Source: Streptomyces katrae | GTDB taxonomy: Bacteria; Actinomycetota; Actinomycetes; Streptomycetales; Streptomycetaceae | Length of the DNA: 22,658 bases | Assembly (NCBI RefSeq): GCF_000966975.1 | Contig: NZ_JZWV01000147.1 | Location: forward strand, 1-22,658 | Direction of reading: 5' to 3' | Shown here: positions 6,518-14,722 of the stretch, one piece after another | Position numbering within the stretch: the first letter of the stretch is position 1 | How the letters are laid out: each line of letters opens with the position of its first letter | Made by a program: the position numbers and the translations under genes | The notes under the pieces: generated by a model | What the model saw: the letters and a program-made list of their open reading frames with translations, nothing else | The model's database searches: none | What the model was told of the DNA's origin: nothing

Positions 6518-6567
6518 GCCCGTACGCCTCCGCCTGTCGTACGAATGACAGGCGGAGGCGTACGGGC
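6518..6567. terminator. Perfect 21-bp stem, bidirectional terminator
   Basis: Bases 6518-6538 are the exact reverse complement of 6547-6567, with an 8-base loop (GTACGAAT). The left arm begins GCCCGTACGCC and ends GCCTGTC. It sits 7 bp beyond the stop of the tricorn gene (-) and faces the small gene (+), so it can stop transcription from both sides. It is the longest perfect stem I found in the window. Confidence 0.8.
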
Positions 6568-6573
6568 GTGGCA

Positions 6574-9500
6574 CTACGGGCGCGGCGGCAGCTTCGGCCG
6601 GCGGCCGTCCGGGACGTCCGTGTAGCCGGGCGGGATCGCGGCCGGGTCCTGCTCCAGCAACTCCAGCGCCAGGTACACCGCGTCGTCCAGCTGCGCGTGC
6701 CGGCCCTCCGCCCAGTCGAGGGGGGTGCGCATGATCTCCAGGTCCGGTTCCACGCCGTGGTTCTCCACCGACCACCCGTACTCCGGGAACCAGGCGGCGT
6801 TCATCGGCACGGTGATGACCGTGCCGTCTCCGAGGGTGTGCCGGCCGGTCATGCCGACCACCCCGCCCCAGGTGCGCTGGCCGACCACCGGACCCAGGCC
6901 GAGCAGCTTGAACGCGGCGGTGATCATGTCCCCGTCGGAGGAGGTCGCCTCGTCGGCGAGGGCCACGATCGGCCCGCGCGGTGCGTTGGAGGCGTAACTG
7001 ACCGGCTGGGCGTCGCGCGTGAGGTCCCAGCCCAGAATCGATCGGGTGAGTTTTTCGACGACGAGTTCACTGATGTGCCCACCCGCGTTGCCGCGTACGT
7101 CGACGATCAGGGCGGGCCGGGACATCTCCATGCGCAGGTCGCGGTTGAACTGCGCCCAGCCCGAGCCGCCCATGTCGGGGATGTGCAGGTAGCCGCAGCG
7201 GCCGCCGCTGACCTCGCGGACCACGGCGCGGCGCTTGGACACCCAGTCCTGGTAGCGCAGCGGCCGTTCGTCGACGAGCGGCACGACCGCGACGCGCCGG
7301 GAGCGGCCCTCGCCCTCGGCCGGGGTGAACGTCAGCTCCACGGTGGTGCCCCCGGCGGCCGCCAGCAGGGGGTACGGCCCGGCGACCGGGTCCACGGGCC
7401 GGCCGTCGACGTGGGTGAGCACCGCGCCGTCGCGGATGCCGGTGCCCGCGAGCGGCGAACGGGCCTTGGAGTCGGAGGACTCGCCGGGCAGGATCCGTGC
7501 CACCACCCAACCCTCCTCCCGGCGGACCAGGTTGGCGCCGAGCAGACCGATCGCCCGCTGGTAGTGGGGCGGGCCCTCGTTGCGGCGGGCGGGGGAGACG
7601 TAGGCGTGCGAGGTGCCGAGTTCGCCGAGCACCTCGCGCAGCAGGTCGGCGAACTCGTCGGGGGAGGCGACCCGTTCGACCAGCGGCCGGTACTGGGCGA
7701 GCACCGCGTCCCAGTCGATGCCGCACATGTTCGGCTCCCAGAAGTACGCGCGGATGATCCGGCCGGCCTCCTCGTACGCCTGCCGCCACTCGGCGGCCGG
7801 GTCCACCTCGTGCAGGATCCGCCGCAGGTCGAGGTAGACGGTGGAGTCGCCGTCACCCGATTCGGTGGCCGGCACGGCGCGAAGGTCACCGTCGTCGTTG
7901 ACGACGAGCCGGGTGCCGTCGCCGCTGACCTCGAACCAGTCCAGTCCGGAGGCCAGTTCGGTCTTGCGGGCCTTGGTCATGTCGAAGTGCTCCAGCGTCG
8001 GCTTGCCGCTGGTGTCGGCCGGGTTGGCGAAGGTCTCGCCGAGCGCGCCCGAGATGGGCCAGCGCAGCCACACCAGCCCGCCGCCGTGCACGGGGTGCAG
8101 GGCCGAGTACTTCGAGGCGGTCACGGGGAAGGGGGTGACCCGGCTCTCCAGGCCCTCCACCTCCACGGTCACCGTCCCGTCCCCCTCGCCGGGTTCCCCC
8201 TCGACGGGGTCGAGCCCGCCCGCCGCGGGCCGGCCGTCGGGGGAGAAGGCGAACGGGGAAGGGGTGGCGGAGGACAGCGGCACCAGGTACGGGCGGCAGC
8301 CCAGCGGGAACGACAGGTCGCCGGTGTGGACGTCGTACACCGGGTCGAAACCGCGCCAGGACAGGAACGCGAGGTAGCGGCCGTCCCGTGTGAAGACCGG
8401 GTTCTCGTCCTCGAAGCGGCCGTTCGTGACGTCGACGACGACGGGCGCGCCCGGCCCGGAGATCTTCGCCATCTTGATCTGCCGCAGTGAGCGGCCGATG
8501 CCGGGGTGCGACCAGGTCAGCCAGCAGCCGTCGGGGGAGAAGGCGAGGTCGGTGACGGGTCCGTTGATCGACCGGATCAGCTCGGTGACCTCTCCGTTGG
8601 ATTCCTCCGTGGCGTCGAGGAGCAGCAGCCGGCCGTCGTTGGAGGCGATGGCGAGCCGCTCGCCGGCCGGGTCGGACAGCAGCTCGGTGACGCGGCCCAG
8701 CTCGCCCGAGGCGAGCCGGCGCGGCTCGCGCTCCCCGGAGGCGCGGGGGAGGTAGGCGATCTCGATGGCGTCCTCGCCCTCGGCGTCGGTGACGTAGGCG
8801 ACCTGGCCGCCGCTGCCGAGCATCTCCGGGAGGCGGACGCGCACGCCCGGGGTGTCGGCGATGGTGCGGGCGGGGCCGTCGCGGTGGGTGAGCCAGTACA
8901 GGCTGCCGCGGACGACGACGGCGCTGGCCCGGCCGGTGGTGTCCACGGACAGCGAGTCGACGTTGCTGGCGGCGGGCACCTGGTACGTACGCCGTCCCGC
9001 GCGCGGGCCGCCGAGGCGGACGTCGAGCTTGCGCGGGGAGGCGTCCTCCTCGAGGGAGTCCACGAGCCAGAGGTCGCCGGCGCACTGGTAGACGACGCGG
9101 GAGCCGTCGCTGGAGGCGTGGCGGGCGTAGAACTCCTCGTGGTCGGTGTGACGGCGCAGACCGGTGCCGTCGGGCAGGCAGGAGTAGAGGTTGCCGACGC
9201 CCTCGTGGTCGGAGAGGAAGGCGATGCGGCCGCCGACGAACATCGGCGCGTCCAGGTGCCCCTCGATGTCCTCCAGCAGGCGCACGCCGTGCAGCCAGAG
9301 CCGGCCGGTGGCGCCGCCGCGGTAGCGCTTCCAGGCCGCGGGCTCGTGCGGTGGCTTGCCGGTGAGCAGCAGGCTGCGGTGCTCGCCGTCGATGTCGGCC
9401 ACCTGGATGTCGGAGACCGGGCCCCAGGGCAGGCGGCCGCCGGGGCTGCCGTCGGTGGGCAGCTTGTAGGCCCAGGAGTAGTACGAGAACGGCTGCCCGT

Positions 9501-9837
9501 GGGAGGAGACGGCGAGGACGTTGCCGTCGGGGTCCCAGCCGCAGACGCGGGTGTCGGTGGAGCCCCAGTAGCTGAGCCGGCGCGCCGGGCCGCCGTCCAC
9601 GGGGGCCAGGTGGATCTCGGGGTCGAGGCTGCGCCAGGTGGTGAAGGCGATGTGCCGTCCGTCGGGGGAGAAACGGGGGTGGCCGACCCGGGTGCGGTCG
9701 ACGGTGATCCGCCAGGCCCGGCCCGGGGTGTGGCCGTCGGGGACCAGGGGCGCGACCCAGAGGTCGTCCTCGGTGGCGAAGCACAGCAGTTCGTCGTGGA
9801 GGTGCGGGAAGCGGAGGTACGCGACGTCGTGACTCAC
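6574..9837 (-). CDS. Tricorn protease homologue (S41 family)
   Basis: The 1087-residue length nearly equals the archaeal Tricorn protease (1071). The first about 670 residues are beta-propeller repeats with recurrent FSPDGR-type blades (54-61, 433-437, 531-536). A PDZ-like segment follows (about 755-850: GLLGANLV...GAVLTHVDGRPVDP), then the S41 core with GNAGGHISELV. The catalytic residues line up with Tricorn: His744 in GTSHAY, Ser967-Asp968 in SSDGD, and Glu1025 in VENHGVEPD. The enzyme should trim peptides, such as proteasome products, in the cytoplasm; no signal peptide is seen. The GTG at 9837 begins SHDVAYLRFPHLHDE, the typical N-terminus. An AAGCAT hexamer six bases before it hints at a leaderless mRNA, but weakly. 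The gene is monocistronic and ends at the 21-bp stem. Confidence 0.93.
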   Translation of the reverse strand: MSHDVAYLRFPHLHDELLCFATEDDLWVAPLVPDGHTPGRAWRITVDRTRVGHPRFSPDGRHIAFTTWRSLDPEIHLAPVDGGPARRLSYWGSTDTRVCGWDPDGNVLAVSSHGQPFSYYSWAYKLPTDGSPGGRLPWGPVSDIQVADIDGEHRSLLLTGKPPHEPAAWKRYRGGATGRLWLHGVRLLEDIEGHLDAPMFVGGRIAFLSDHEGVGNLYSCLPDGTGLRRHTDHEEFYARHASSDGSRVVYQCAGDLWLVDSLEEDASPRKLDVRLGGPRAGRRTYQVPAASNVDSLSVDTTGRASAVVVRGSLYWLTHRDGPARTIADTPGVRVRLPEMLGSGGQVAYVTDAEGEDAIEIAYLPRASGEREPRRLASGELGRVTELLSDPAGERLAIASNDGRLLLLDATEESNGEVTELIRSINGPVTDLAFSPDGCWLTWSHPGIGRSLRQIKMAKISGPGAPVVVDVTNGRFEDENPVFTRDGRYLAFLSWRGFDPVYDVHTGDLSFPLGCRPYLVPLSSATPSPFAFSPDGRPAAGGLDPVEGEPGEGDGTVTVEVEGLESRVTPFPVTASKYSALHPVHGGGLVWLRWPISGALGETFANPADTSGKPTLEHFDMTKARKTELASGLDWFEVSGDGTRLVVNDDGDLRAVPATESGDGDSTVYLDLRRILHEVDPAAEWRQAYEEAGRIIRAYFWEPNMCGIDWDAVLAQYRPLVERVASPDEFADLLREVLGELGTSHAYVSPARRNEGPPHYQRAIGLLGANLVRREEGWVVARILPGESSDSKARSPLAGTGIRDGAVLTHVDGRPVDPVAGPYPLLAAAGGTTVELTFTPAEGEGRSRRVAVVPLVDERPLRYQDWVSKRRAVVREVSGGRCGYLHIPDMGGSGWAQFNRDLRMEMSRPALIVDVRGNAGGHISELVVEKLTRSILGWDLTRDAQPVSYASNAPRGPIVALADEATSSDGDMITAAFKLLGLGPVVGQRTWGGVVGMTGRHTLGDGTVITVPMNAAWFPEYGWSVENHGVEPDLEIMRTPLDWAEGRHAQLDDAVYLALELLEQDPAAIPPGYTDVPDGRRPKLPPRP

Positions 9838-9930
9838 CCCACAATGCTTTCCGCGTCAGGGGGGCCCGGCAACTCGTACAGGTGATCCACCGGGAGCCTG
9901 GCGTGTGACCGACACCACCGCCCAAGCGAA

Positions 9931-9945
9931 ACGGAACGGTTTCGT
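9931..9945. promoter_or_regulatory. TetR operator copy 1
   Basis: ACGGAACGGTTTCGT, centred on 9938, matches the second copy (9977-9991) in 12 of 15 positions and has the same imperfect symmetry ACGrAAC-n-GTTTCG. It overlaps the presumed -35 region for the TACGCT -10 box at 9963-9968. The centres of the two copies are 46 bp apart. A further GTTTCG repeat follows at 9944-9949. Confidence 0.6.
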
Positions 9946-9962
9946 TTCGTTAAGCGCGGCGG

Positions 9963-9968
9963 TACGCT
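9963..9968 (+). promoter_or_regulatory. Candidate -10 box of tetR-mmpL operon
   Basis: TACGCT fits TAnnnT and lies between the two operator copies, an arrangement in which repressor on either site would block RNA polymerase. The expected start point is about 9975, giving a short leader before the regulator gene. Confidence 0.4.
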
Positions 9969-9976
9969 TCAGGTGT

Positions 9977-9991
9977 ACGAAACCGTTTCGC
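9977..9991. promoter_or_regulatory. TetR operator copy 2
   Basis: ACGAAACCGTTTCGC contains the perfect arms CGAAAC and GTTTCG around one central C (9978-9990). It lies just upstream of the possible starts of the TetR gene, over or just after the predicted transcription start, a classical autorepression site. Confidence 0.65.
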
Positions 9992-10025
9992 TCGATGGGT
10001 GGTCGTGATGAAGGGAAGCTGCCGG

Positions 10026-10616
10026 GTGACCGACGCGATGTCGGCGCGGCGCAGCCGGATCACCCCCGAGCGGGAGGCCGAGCTCCACGAGGCGGTCCTC
10101 GACCTCCTCCGCGAGGTCGGCTACGAGGCGCTGACCATGGACGCGGTCGCCGCCCGTACGAAGTCCAGCAAGGCGACCCTCTACCGCCAGTGGGGGAGCA
10201 AGCCGGAACTGGTCGCGAAGGCCCTGCGGTGTACCCAGCCGGTCTCCCTGGGGGAGATCGACACGGGCACCCTGCGCGGTGACTTCGCCCGTATGGTCGC
10301 GCACTCCGATGACGCGCAGATGGCCAAGGACACCGCCCTCATGCGGGGTCTGGCCCATGCCGTCCACGAGAGCCCGGAGCTGCACCGGGCGCTGCGCGAC
10401 CTGCTGGTCGACCCGGAGATCAACGGTCTCCAGGCCATGCTCCGGCGCGCGGTGGCGCGGGGTGAGGTCCGGCCGGACTGTCCGGCGCTGGACTTCGTGC
10501 CGCACATGCTGATCGGGGCGTTCATCGCACTGCCGCTGATCGAGGACCGGTCCGTCGACCGGGAGTTCCTCACCCAGTTCATCGACGCCGTGGTCTTCCC
10601 CGCCCTCGGCGTCTGA
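10026..10616 (+). CDS. TetR/AcrR-family transcriptional repressor
   Basis: A regulator of about 196 residues (GTG 10026 start). The N-terminal helix-turn-helix is clear: ILDLLREVGYEALTMD-type helix 1, then VAARTKSSKATLYRQWGSKPELV, with the conserved TLYRxWGSKxEL recognition helix. The ligand-binding half ends VDREFLTQFIDAVVFPALGV, a common tail in TetR proteins next to exporters. GTG 10026 has AAGGGAAG seven bases upstream; ATG 10008 or ATG 10038 are alternatives. Two operator copies lie just before it, so it should repress itself. The exporter gene follows after 137 bp with no operator copy of its own, so the pair is probably co-transcribed and induced by the exported compound. That bases 10688-10714 (CGCCCGT/ACGGGCG arms) act as an attenuator is possible but unproven. 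Confidence 0.9.
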   Translation: MTDAMSARRSRITPEREAELHEAVLDLLREVGYEALTMDAVAARTKSSKATLYRQWGSKPELVAKALRCTQPVSLGEIDTGTLRGDFARMVAHSDDAQMAKDTALMRGLAHAVHESPELHRALRDLLVDPEINGLQAMLRRAVARGEVRPDCPALDFVPHMLIGAFIALPLIEDRSVDREFLTQFIDAVVFPALGV

Positions 10617-10753
10617 TCCCCACAAGAACCGTCTGCTGCTCCTGACACGCCGCTCTCGTCGTCGGGCCGGCTTTTCACGCCCTGATCCGCCCGTGGCCGA
10701 TGGCCGTACGGGCGCAGGATCCATCCCACGACCTGAAACGGGAGAACCACGAC

Positions 10754-12964
10754 GTGGCCACCTTCCTCTACCGGCTCGGGCGCGGCGCCTTCAGGCGCCG
10801 CGGCCTCGTCGCCCTCATATGGGTGGCGCTGCTGTTCGCCGCCGGCTTCGGCGCGGCGACGGCCGCCGCGCCGACCTCCGGTTCGTTCTCGATCCCCGGC
10901 ACCGAGGCCCAGAAGGCCTTCGACCTGCTGGACAAGAAGTTCCCGGGCATGTCCGCCGACGGCGCGACCGCCCGTATCGTCGTCAAGGCGCCGGCCGGGG
11001 CCAAGGTCACCGACCAGGGCCCCAAGGCCGAGGTCGAGAAGCTGATCTCGGGCCTGAAGCAGGGCGAGGGTGCCGCCCAGGTCGCCACCGTCGACGACCC
11101 GTACAAGATGCAGGCGGTGAGCCAGGACGGCTCCACCACCTACATCACGGTGAAGTACAAGGTCAGCGGTATGGAGCTGAAGGACGTCACGCGTGACGCC
11201 CTGAAGGACTCCGGGCACGACGCGCAGAAGGCCGGCCTCCAGGTGGAGATCGGCGGCGACGCGCTGATGGAGGCGCCCGAGACCGGTTCCGGGGAGGCGA
11301 TCGGCATCCTGATCGCCGGCGTCGTCCTGGTCATCACCTTCGGCTCGCTGGTCGCGGCGGGGCTGCCGCTGCTGACCGCCCTGATCGGCGTCGGCATCGG
11401 CGTCTCCTCGATCACCGCGCTGGCCAACGTGCTGGACCTCGGCTCCACCACGTCCACCCTCGCGATGATGATCGGCCTGGCGGTCGGCATCGACTACGCG
11501 CTGTTCATCGTCTCCCGCTACCGCGTGGAGCTCGCCGAGGGCCGGGAGCGCGACGAGGCTGCTGGCCGAGCCGCCGGAACCGCCGGATCCGCTGTCGTCT
11601 TCGCAGGTCTGACCGTGGTCATCGCCCTGGTGGGCCTGGCCGTCGTCAACATCCCGATGCTGACCAAGATGGGTGTCGCGGCCGCCGCGACGGTGGTCAT
11701 CGCGGTGCTCGTCGCCCTGACGCTGGTCCCGGCGATCCTCGGCTTCGCGGGCAAGAAGGTGCTGCCCGCCGGCCAGAAGAGCAAGATCTTCGGCAAGGGC
11801 CGCCCGGCCGGCGCCGAGCCGAAGCCGAACGGCGGCACCCGCTGGGCCCGCTTCGTGCTGCGCCGCCCGGTCATGGTGCTGCTGGTCGGTGTGATCGGCC
11901 TCGGCGCGATCGCGGTGCCGGCGAGCAAGCTGGAGATGGGCCTTCCGGACGACGGCTCCAAGCCGGTCTCCACCAGCCAGCGCAAGGCGTACGACATGCT
12001 GTCCGAGGGCTTCGGGCCCGGCTTCAACGGTCCGCTGATGGTGGTCGTGGACGGCGACAAGGCGCTCGCCGACAAGACCGTGGACCGGATCAAGGGGCTG
12101 CAGGGTGTGGTCGCGGTGACCCCGCCGCACCAGAACGAGGCCAAGGACGCCGCTGTCATCAGCGTGATCCCGAAGGAGCGTCCGTCCTCGACGCAGACCG
12201 AGGACCTGGTCCACAAGATCCGCGAGGGCAACGGGAACGACGTGTTCGTGACCGGCGCGACCGCGATGAACATCGACTTCTCGCAGAAGATGAACGACGC
12301 GCTGCTGCCCTACCTGGCGCTCGTGGTCGGCCTGGCGTTCCTGCTGCTGATGCTGGTGTTCCGCTCGATCCTGGTCCCGCTGAAGGCGGCGCTCGGCTTC
12401 CTGCTGTCGGTGGTGGCCGCTCTCGGCGCGGTCGTCGCGGTCTTCCAGTGGGGCTGGCTGGGCTCCGTGTTCGGGGTGGAGCAGACGGGTCCGATCATGT
12501 CGATGATGCCGATCTTCATGGTGGGTGTCGTCTTCGGTCTGGCGATGGACTACGAGGTCTTCCTCGTCACCCGGATGAGGGAGGCGTACGTCCATGGCGA
12601 GCGTCCTGGCCAGGCGGTGGTGACCGGCTTCCAGTTCAGCGCCCGCGTGGTCGTGGCGGCCGCCGTCATCATGATCGCCGTCTTCTCGGGCTTCCTGGGT
12701 GCCAGCGACGCGATGGTCAAGATGATCGGCTTCGGCCTGGCCGTCGCCGTCCTGTTCGACGCGTTCGTGGTGCGCATGGCGATCGTGCCGGCGGTGCTGG
12801 CGCTGCTGGGGCACAAGGCCTGGTGGCTGCCGCGCTGGCTGGACCGGCTCCTGCCCAACGTGGACGTGGAGGGCGAGAGCCTGCGCAAGCACCTCGGGGA
12901 GTCCGCGCCGGAGGCCGGGTCCCCGGAGGACCCCGACAAGCAGCGCGCACTGGTCAACGCCTGA
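10754..12964 (+). CDS. MMPL/RND-superfamily membrane exporter
   Basis: A 736-residue transporter with the two-fold MmpL layout. TM1 (RGLVALIWVALLFAAGFG) is followed by a large outer loop, then five membrane segments including MMIGLAVGIDYALFIVSRYR, a cytoplasmic loop, and a second half with TM7, an outer loop and FGLAMDYEVFLVTRMREAYV. The two GxxxDY motifs are the proton-relay sites of the family. MmpL proteins move lipids, siderophores or hydrophobic drugs across the membrane using proton force; the substrate here is unknown. The GTG at 10754 has GGGAGAA eight bases before it and begins MATFLYRLGRGAFRRR, the typical N-terminus; an upstream ATG at 10700 would add an unlikely 18 residues. TetR control is inferred. 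It ends at a strong terminator (13012-13049). Confidence 0.92.
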   Translation: MATFLYRLGRGAFRRRGLVALIWVALLFAAGFGAATAAAPTSGSFSIPGTEAQKAFDLLDKKFPGMSADGATARIVVKAPAGAKVTDQGPKAEVEKLISGLKQGEGAAQVATVDDPYKMQAVSQDGSTTYITVKYKVSGMELKDVTRDALKDSGHDAQKAGLQVEIGGDALMEAPETGSGEAIGILIAGVVLVITFGSLVAAGLPLLTALIGVGIGVSSITALANVLDLGSTTSTLAMMIGLAVGIDYALFIVSRYRVELAEGRERDEAAGRAAGTAGSAVVFAGLTVVIALVGLAVVNIPMLTKMGVAAAATVVIAVLVALTLVPAILGFAGKKVLPAGQKSKIFGKGRPAGAEPKPNGGTRWARFVLRRPVMVLLVGVIGLGAIAVPASKLEMGLPDDGSKPVSTSQRKAYDMLSEGFGPGFNGPLMVVVDGDKALADKTVDRIKGLQGVVAVTPPHQNEAKDAAVISVIPKERPSSTQTEDLVHKIREGNGNDVFVTGATAMNIDFSQKMNDALLPYLALVVGLAFLLLMLVFRSILVPLKAALGFLLSVVAALGAVVAVFQWGWLGSVFGVEQTGPIMSMMPIFMVGVVFGLAMDYEVFLVTRMREAYVHGERPGQAVVTGFQFSARVVVAAAVIMIAVFSGFLGASDAMVKMIGFGLAVAVLFDAFVVRMAIVPAVLALLGHKAWWLPRWLDRLLPNVDVEGESLRKHLGESAPEAGSPEDPDKQRALVNA

Positions 12965-13011
12965 CCCGTTCCGGCGGCTAATGCCTGGCAGGTAGCGCGA
13001 AGCATGTGAGA

Positions 13012-13049
13012 ACCGGCCCCGCATCTGGAACCCCAGGTGCGGGGCCGGT
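13012..13049. terminator. Bidirectional terminator between mmpL and ssgE-like gene
   Basis: ACCGGCCCCGCA (13012-13023) pairs perfectly with TGCGGGGCCGGT (13038-13049). Inside, CTGG and CCAG extend the stem after one mismatch, leaving a small AACC loop. It lies between the convergent mmpL and ssgE-like genes, 8 bp from the stop of the latter. Confidence 0.8.
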
Positions 13050-13057
13050 CGCGTTCG

Positions 13058-13489
13058 CTACGCCGTACGGGTGGCCGCGGTGCGCGTGGCGGCGGCGGGT
13101 CTCTCGCCGGCGGGTGGGGTGGCGTACGTGCGGCGCAGGAAGCGGCGCAGCACGGCGCTGTCGAACTGGATGACGGCGACACCCTCGGGGGAGTGGAACT
13201 CGACCACCGCCTGGACCCGGCCGCAGGGCCAGACGCGCACGTCGCCGGTCCCGGTCGGCGCGAGCAGGCCGGCCTCCAGCAGGGCGCGGGGGAAGACCCA
13301 CTCGTTGTCGGTGCCCTCGGGGGACAGCTCGGCGGGGAAGACGATCCGTACGGCCAGCGGTTCGGAGGGGGTGAACCGCAGGGCGACCGGAATCGCGCGG
13401 TAGAGGGGGTCGTCGCTGATCACGCGGGCGCTGACCCGCTCCTCGACGGCTGCTGCGGTGGCTGGTGGATTCTCGGCGGTGGCTGACAT
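13058..13489 (-). CDS. ssgE: SsgA-like sporulation/cell-division protein (probably SsgE)
   Basis: A 143-residue member of the SsgA-like proteins, found in sporulating actinomycetes, where paralogues guide septation, spore-wall synthesis or spore release. Family features include PVALRFTPSEPLAVRIVF, EWVFPRALLEAGL, the highly typical GTGDVRVWP, the SPEGVAVIQF block and a final FLRRTY. The N-terminus carries an Ala/Pro/Thr extension and the C-terminus an Ala/Thr/Arg tail (AATRTAATRTA). The ATG at 13489 is preferred because GAGGAGT precedes it; a GTG at 13519 is possible. The SsgE assignment rests mainly on remembered gene order in S. coelicolor (ssgE next to the metal transporter, PBPs and pmt), so the paralogue name is less certain than the family. 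It is divergent from nikMN, with a Nur-like box between. Confidence 0.85.
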   Translation of the reverse strand: MSATAENPPATAAAVEERVSARVISDDPLYRAIPVALRFTPSEPLAVRIVFPAELSPEGTDNEWVFPRALLEAGLLAPTGTGDVRVWPCGRVQAVVEFHSPEGVAVIQFDSAVLRRFLRRTYATPPAGERPAAATRTAATRTA

Positions 13490-13588
13490 CGACCGGACTC
13501 CTCGAATCGGAACATTCACGTCCGTTTGTCCGTCCAGCCTCGCACATTCCCACGAAACCGCACGTATGTATTTGTGTGGCGGCTGCTC

Positions 13589-13605
13589 TTGCCAATCATT
13601 TGCAA
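13589..13605. promoter_or_regulatory. Nur-box-like palindrome (nickel regulator site)
   Basis: TTGCCA-ATCAT-TTGCAA fits the published Streptomyces Nur consensus tTGCaa-N5-ttGCAA, with one departure (C for A at position 5). Nur is the nickel-responsive Fur-family repressor of nickel uptake genes. The site lies 61 bp before the nikMN start. TACTCT at 13614-13619 could be the -10 box, in which case the operator covers the -35 side. It is also 100 bp upstream of the divergent ssgE-like gene. Confidence 0.65.
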
Positions 13606-13665
13606 GTGGGCACTACTCTTGAACGGTTGAACACTCATGTGAGGAAGAGGAAGCGGAGCCGCTCC

Positions 13666-14721
13666 ATGCACGTGCCCGACGGATTCATCGACGCGCCCGT
13701 CTCGGTGGCCGCAGGAGTGGCGGCCACCGCCGCTGTGGCGGTCAGCCTGCGCGGCGCCCGCCGCGAGCTCGACGAACGCACCGCCCCGCTGGCCGGCCTT
13801 GTCGCCGCCTTCATCTTCGCCGTTCAGATGCTGAACTTCCCCGTCGCCGCCGGCACCAGCGGCCACCTCCTCGGCGGCGCGCTCGCCGCGATACTCGTCG
13901 GCCCCTACACCGGTGTGCTCTGCGTGTCCGTCGTCCTGCTGATGCAGGGCATCCTCTTCGCCGACGGCGGCCTGACCGCGCTCGGCGTCAACATCCTGAA
14001 CATGGCCGTGGTGACCGTCCTCGTCTCCTACGCCGTCTTCCGCGTCCTGCTGCGGCTCCTGCCCTCCGGCCGGCGCTCGGTCACCGTCGCCGCCTTCGCC
14101 GGAGCGCTGCTCTCCGTGCCCGGCGCGGCGGTCATGTTCACCCTCCTCTACGCCCTCGGCGGCACCACCGACGTCCCGATCGGCAAGGTCTTCACCGCCA
14201 TGGTCGGCGTCCACGTCCTCATCGGCCTCGGGGAGGCGCTGATCACGGCCGCGACCGTGGGCGCCGTGATCGCCGTACGGCCCGACCTGGTGCACGGCGC
14301 GCGCGGGCTGGCCGCCCCGCTGAAGCTGCGCATCGGCGGCCAGCTCGTCGACGCCCCCGCCGCGGCCCCCGTCCCGGCCGCCGCCCGATCCACCCGCAAG
14401 CTCTGGCTGACCGGCCTGGTCACCGCCCTCGTGCTCGCCGGGTTCGTCTCCTTCTACGCCTCCAGCAGCCCGGACGGCCTGGAGAAGGTCGCCGCCGACA
14501 AGGGCATCGACGCCAAGACGAAGGAACACGCCGCCGCCGACTCCCCGCTCGCCGACTACAGCGTCAAGGACGTCGACGACGCCCGCCTGTCCGGCGGCCT
14601 CGCCGGAGTCATCGGCGTCGGCGCGACCGTCGCCGTCGGCAGCGGGATCTTCTGGGCCGTGCGCCGCCGCCGCGCCCAGGACCTGACCGCGTCCTCCACG
14701 GCCGCCCCTTCGGCGAGCTGA
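13666..14721 (+). CDS. nikMN: ECF nickel/cobalt transporter, fused substrate-binding NikM and NikN (PDGLE) protein
   Basis: The 351-residue membrane protein begins MHVPDGFIDAPVS, the N-terminal signature of CbiM/NikM, whose Met1-His2 region helps coordinate the metal ion. About seven membrane segments follow (for example AGLVAAFIFAVQMLNFPVAAGTSGHLLGGALAAILVGPYTG). Near the C-terminus a TM segment is followed by SSPDGLEKVAADKG, the PDGLE domain of NikN/CbiN, then a last TM (GLAGVIGVGATVAVGSGIFWAV). NikM and NikN are therefore fused. ATG 13666 is certain because the conserved MHVPDG motif starts there, with GGAAGCGGAG just before it. It heads a three-gene operon with the NikQ and NikO genes. 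Nickel rather than cobalt is inferred from the Nur-like box; no cobalamin riboswitch is apparent. Confidence 0.9.
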   Translation: MHVPDGFIDAPVSVAAGVAATAAVAVSLRGARRELDERTAPLAGLVAAFIFAVQMLNFPVAAGTSGHLLGGALAAILVGPYTGVLCVSVVLLMQGILFADGGLTALGVNILNMAVVTVLVSYAVFRVLLRLLPSGRRSVTVAAFAGALLSVPGAAVMFTLLYALGGTTDVPIGKVFTAMVGVHVLIGLGEALITAATVGAVIAVRPDLVHGARGLAAPLKLRIGGQLVDAPAAAPVPAAARSTRKLWLTGLVTALVLAGFVSFYASSSPDGLEKVAADKGIDAKTKEHAAADSPLADYSVKDVDDARLSGGLAGVIGVGATVAVGSGIFWAVRRRRAQDLTASSTAAPSAS

Positions 14722-14722
14722 C

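Noticed and set aside
6568..9925. Very long open frames opposite or beside the tricorn gene (for example + 6568-8490 and - 7886-9925)
   Set aside because: They are Arg/Gly/Pro/Ala-rich shadow frames caused by high GC; the tricorn frame has all family motifs and G/C third positions.
10700..10753. Upstream ATG 10700 as the start of the MmpL exporter
   Set aside because: The extra 18 residues lack family similarity, and GTG 10754 has a well-placed GGGAGAA.
10181..13024. 947-codon minus-strand open frame across tetR and mmpL
   Set aside because: Its translation is His/Asp/Gln/Arg-rich with no recognisable fold, and it is antisense to well-supported genes.
13520..13665. Cobalamin riboswitch before the metal transporter
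   Set aside because: The leader is too short and I see no B12-box-like sequence; a Nur-like box explains the region better.
13465..13665. Upstream extension of nikMN to 13465
   Set aside because: The MHVPDG signature must be at the N-terminus to bind metal, which fixes ATG 13666; the extension also crosses the Nur-like box.
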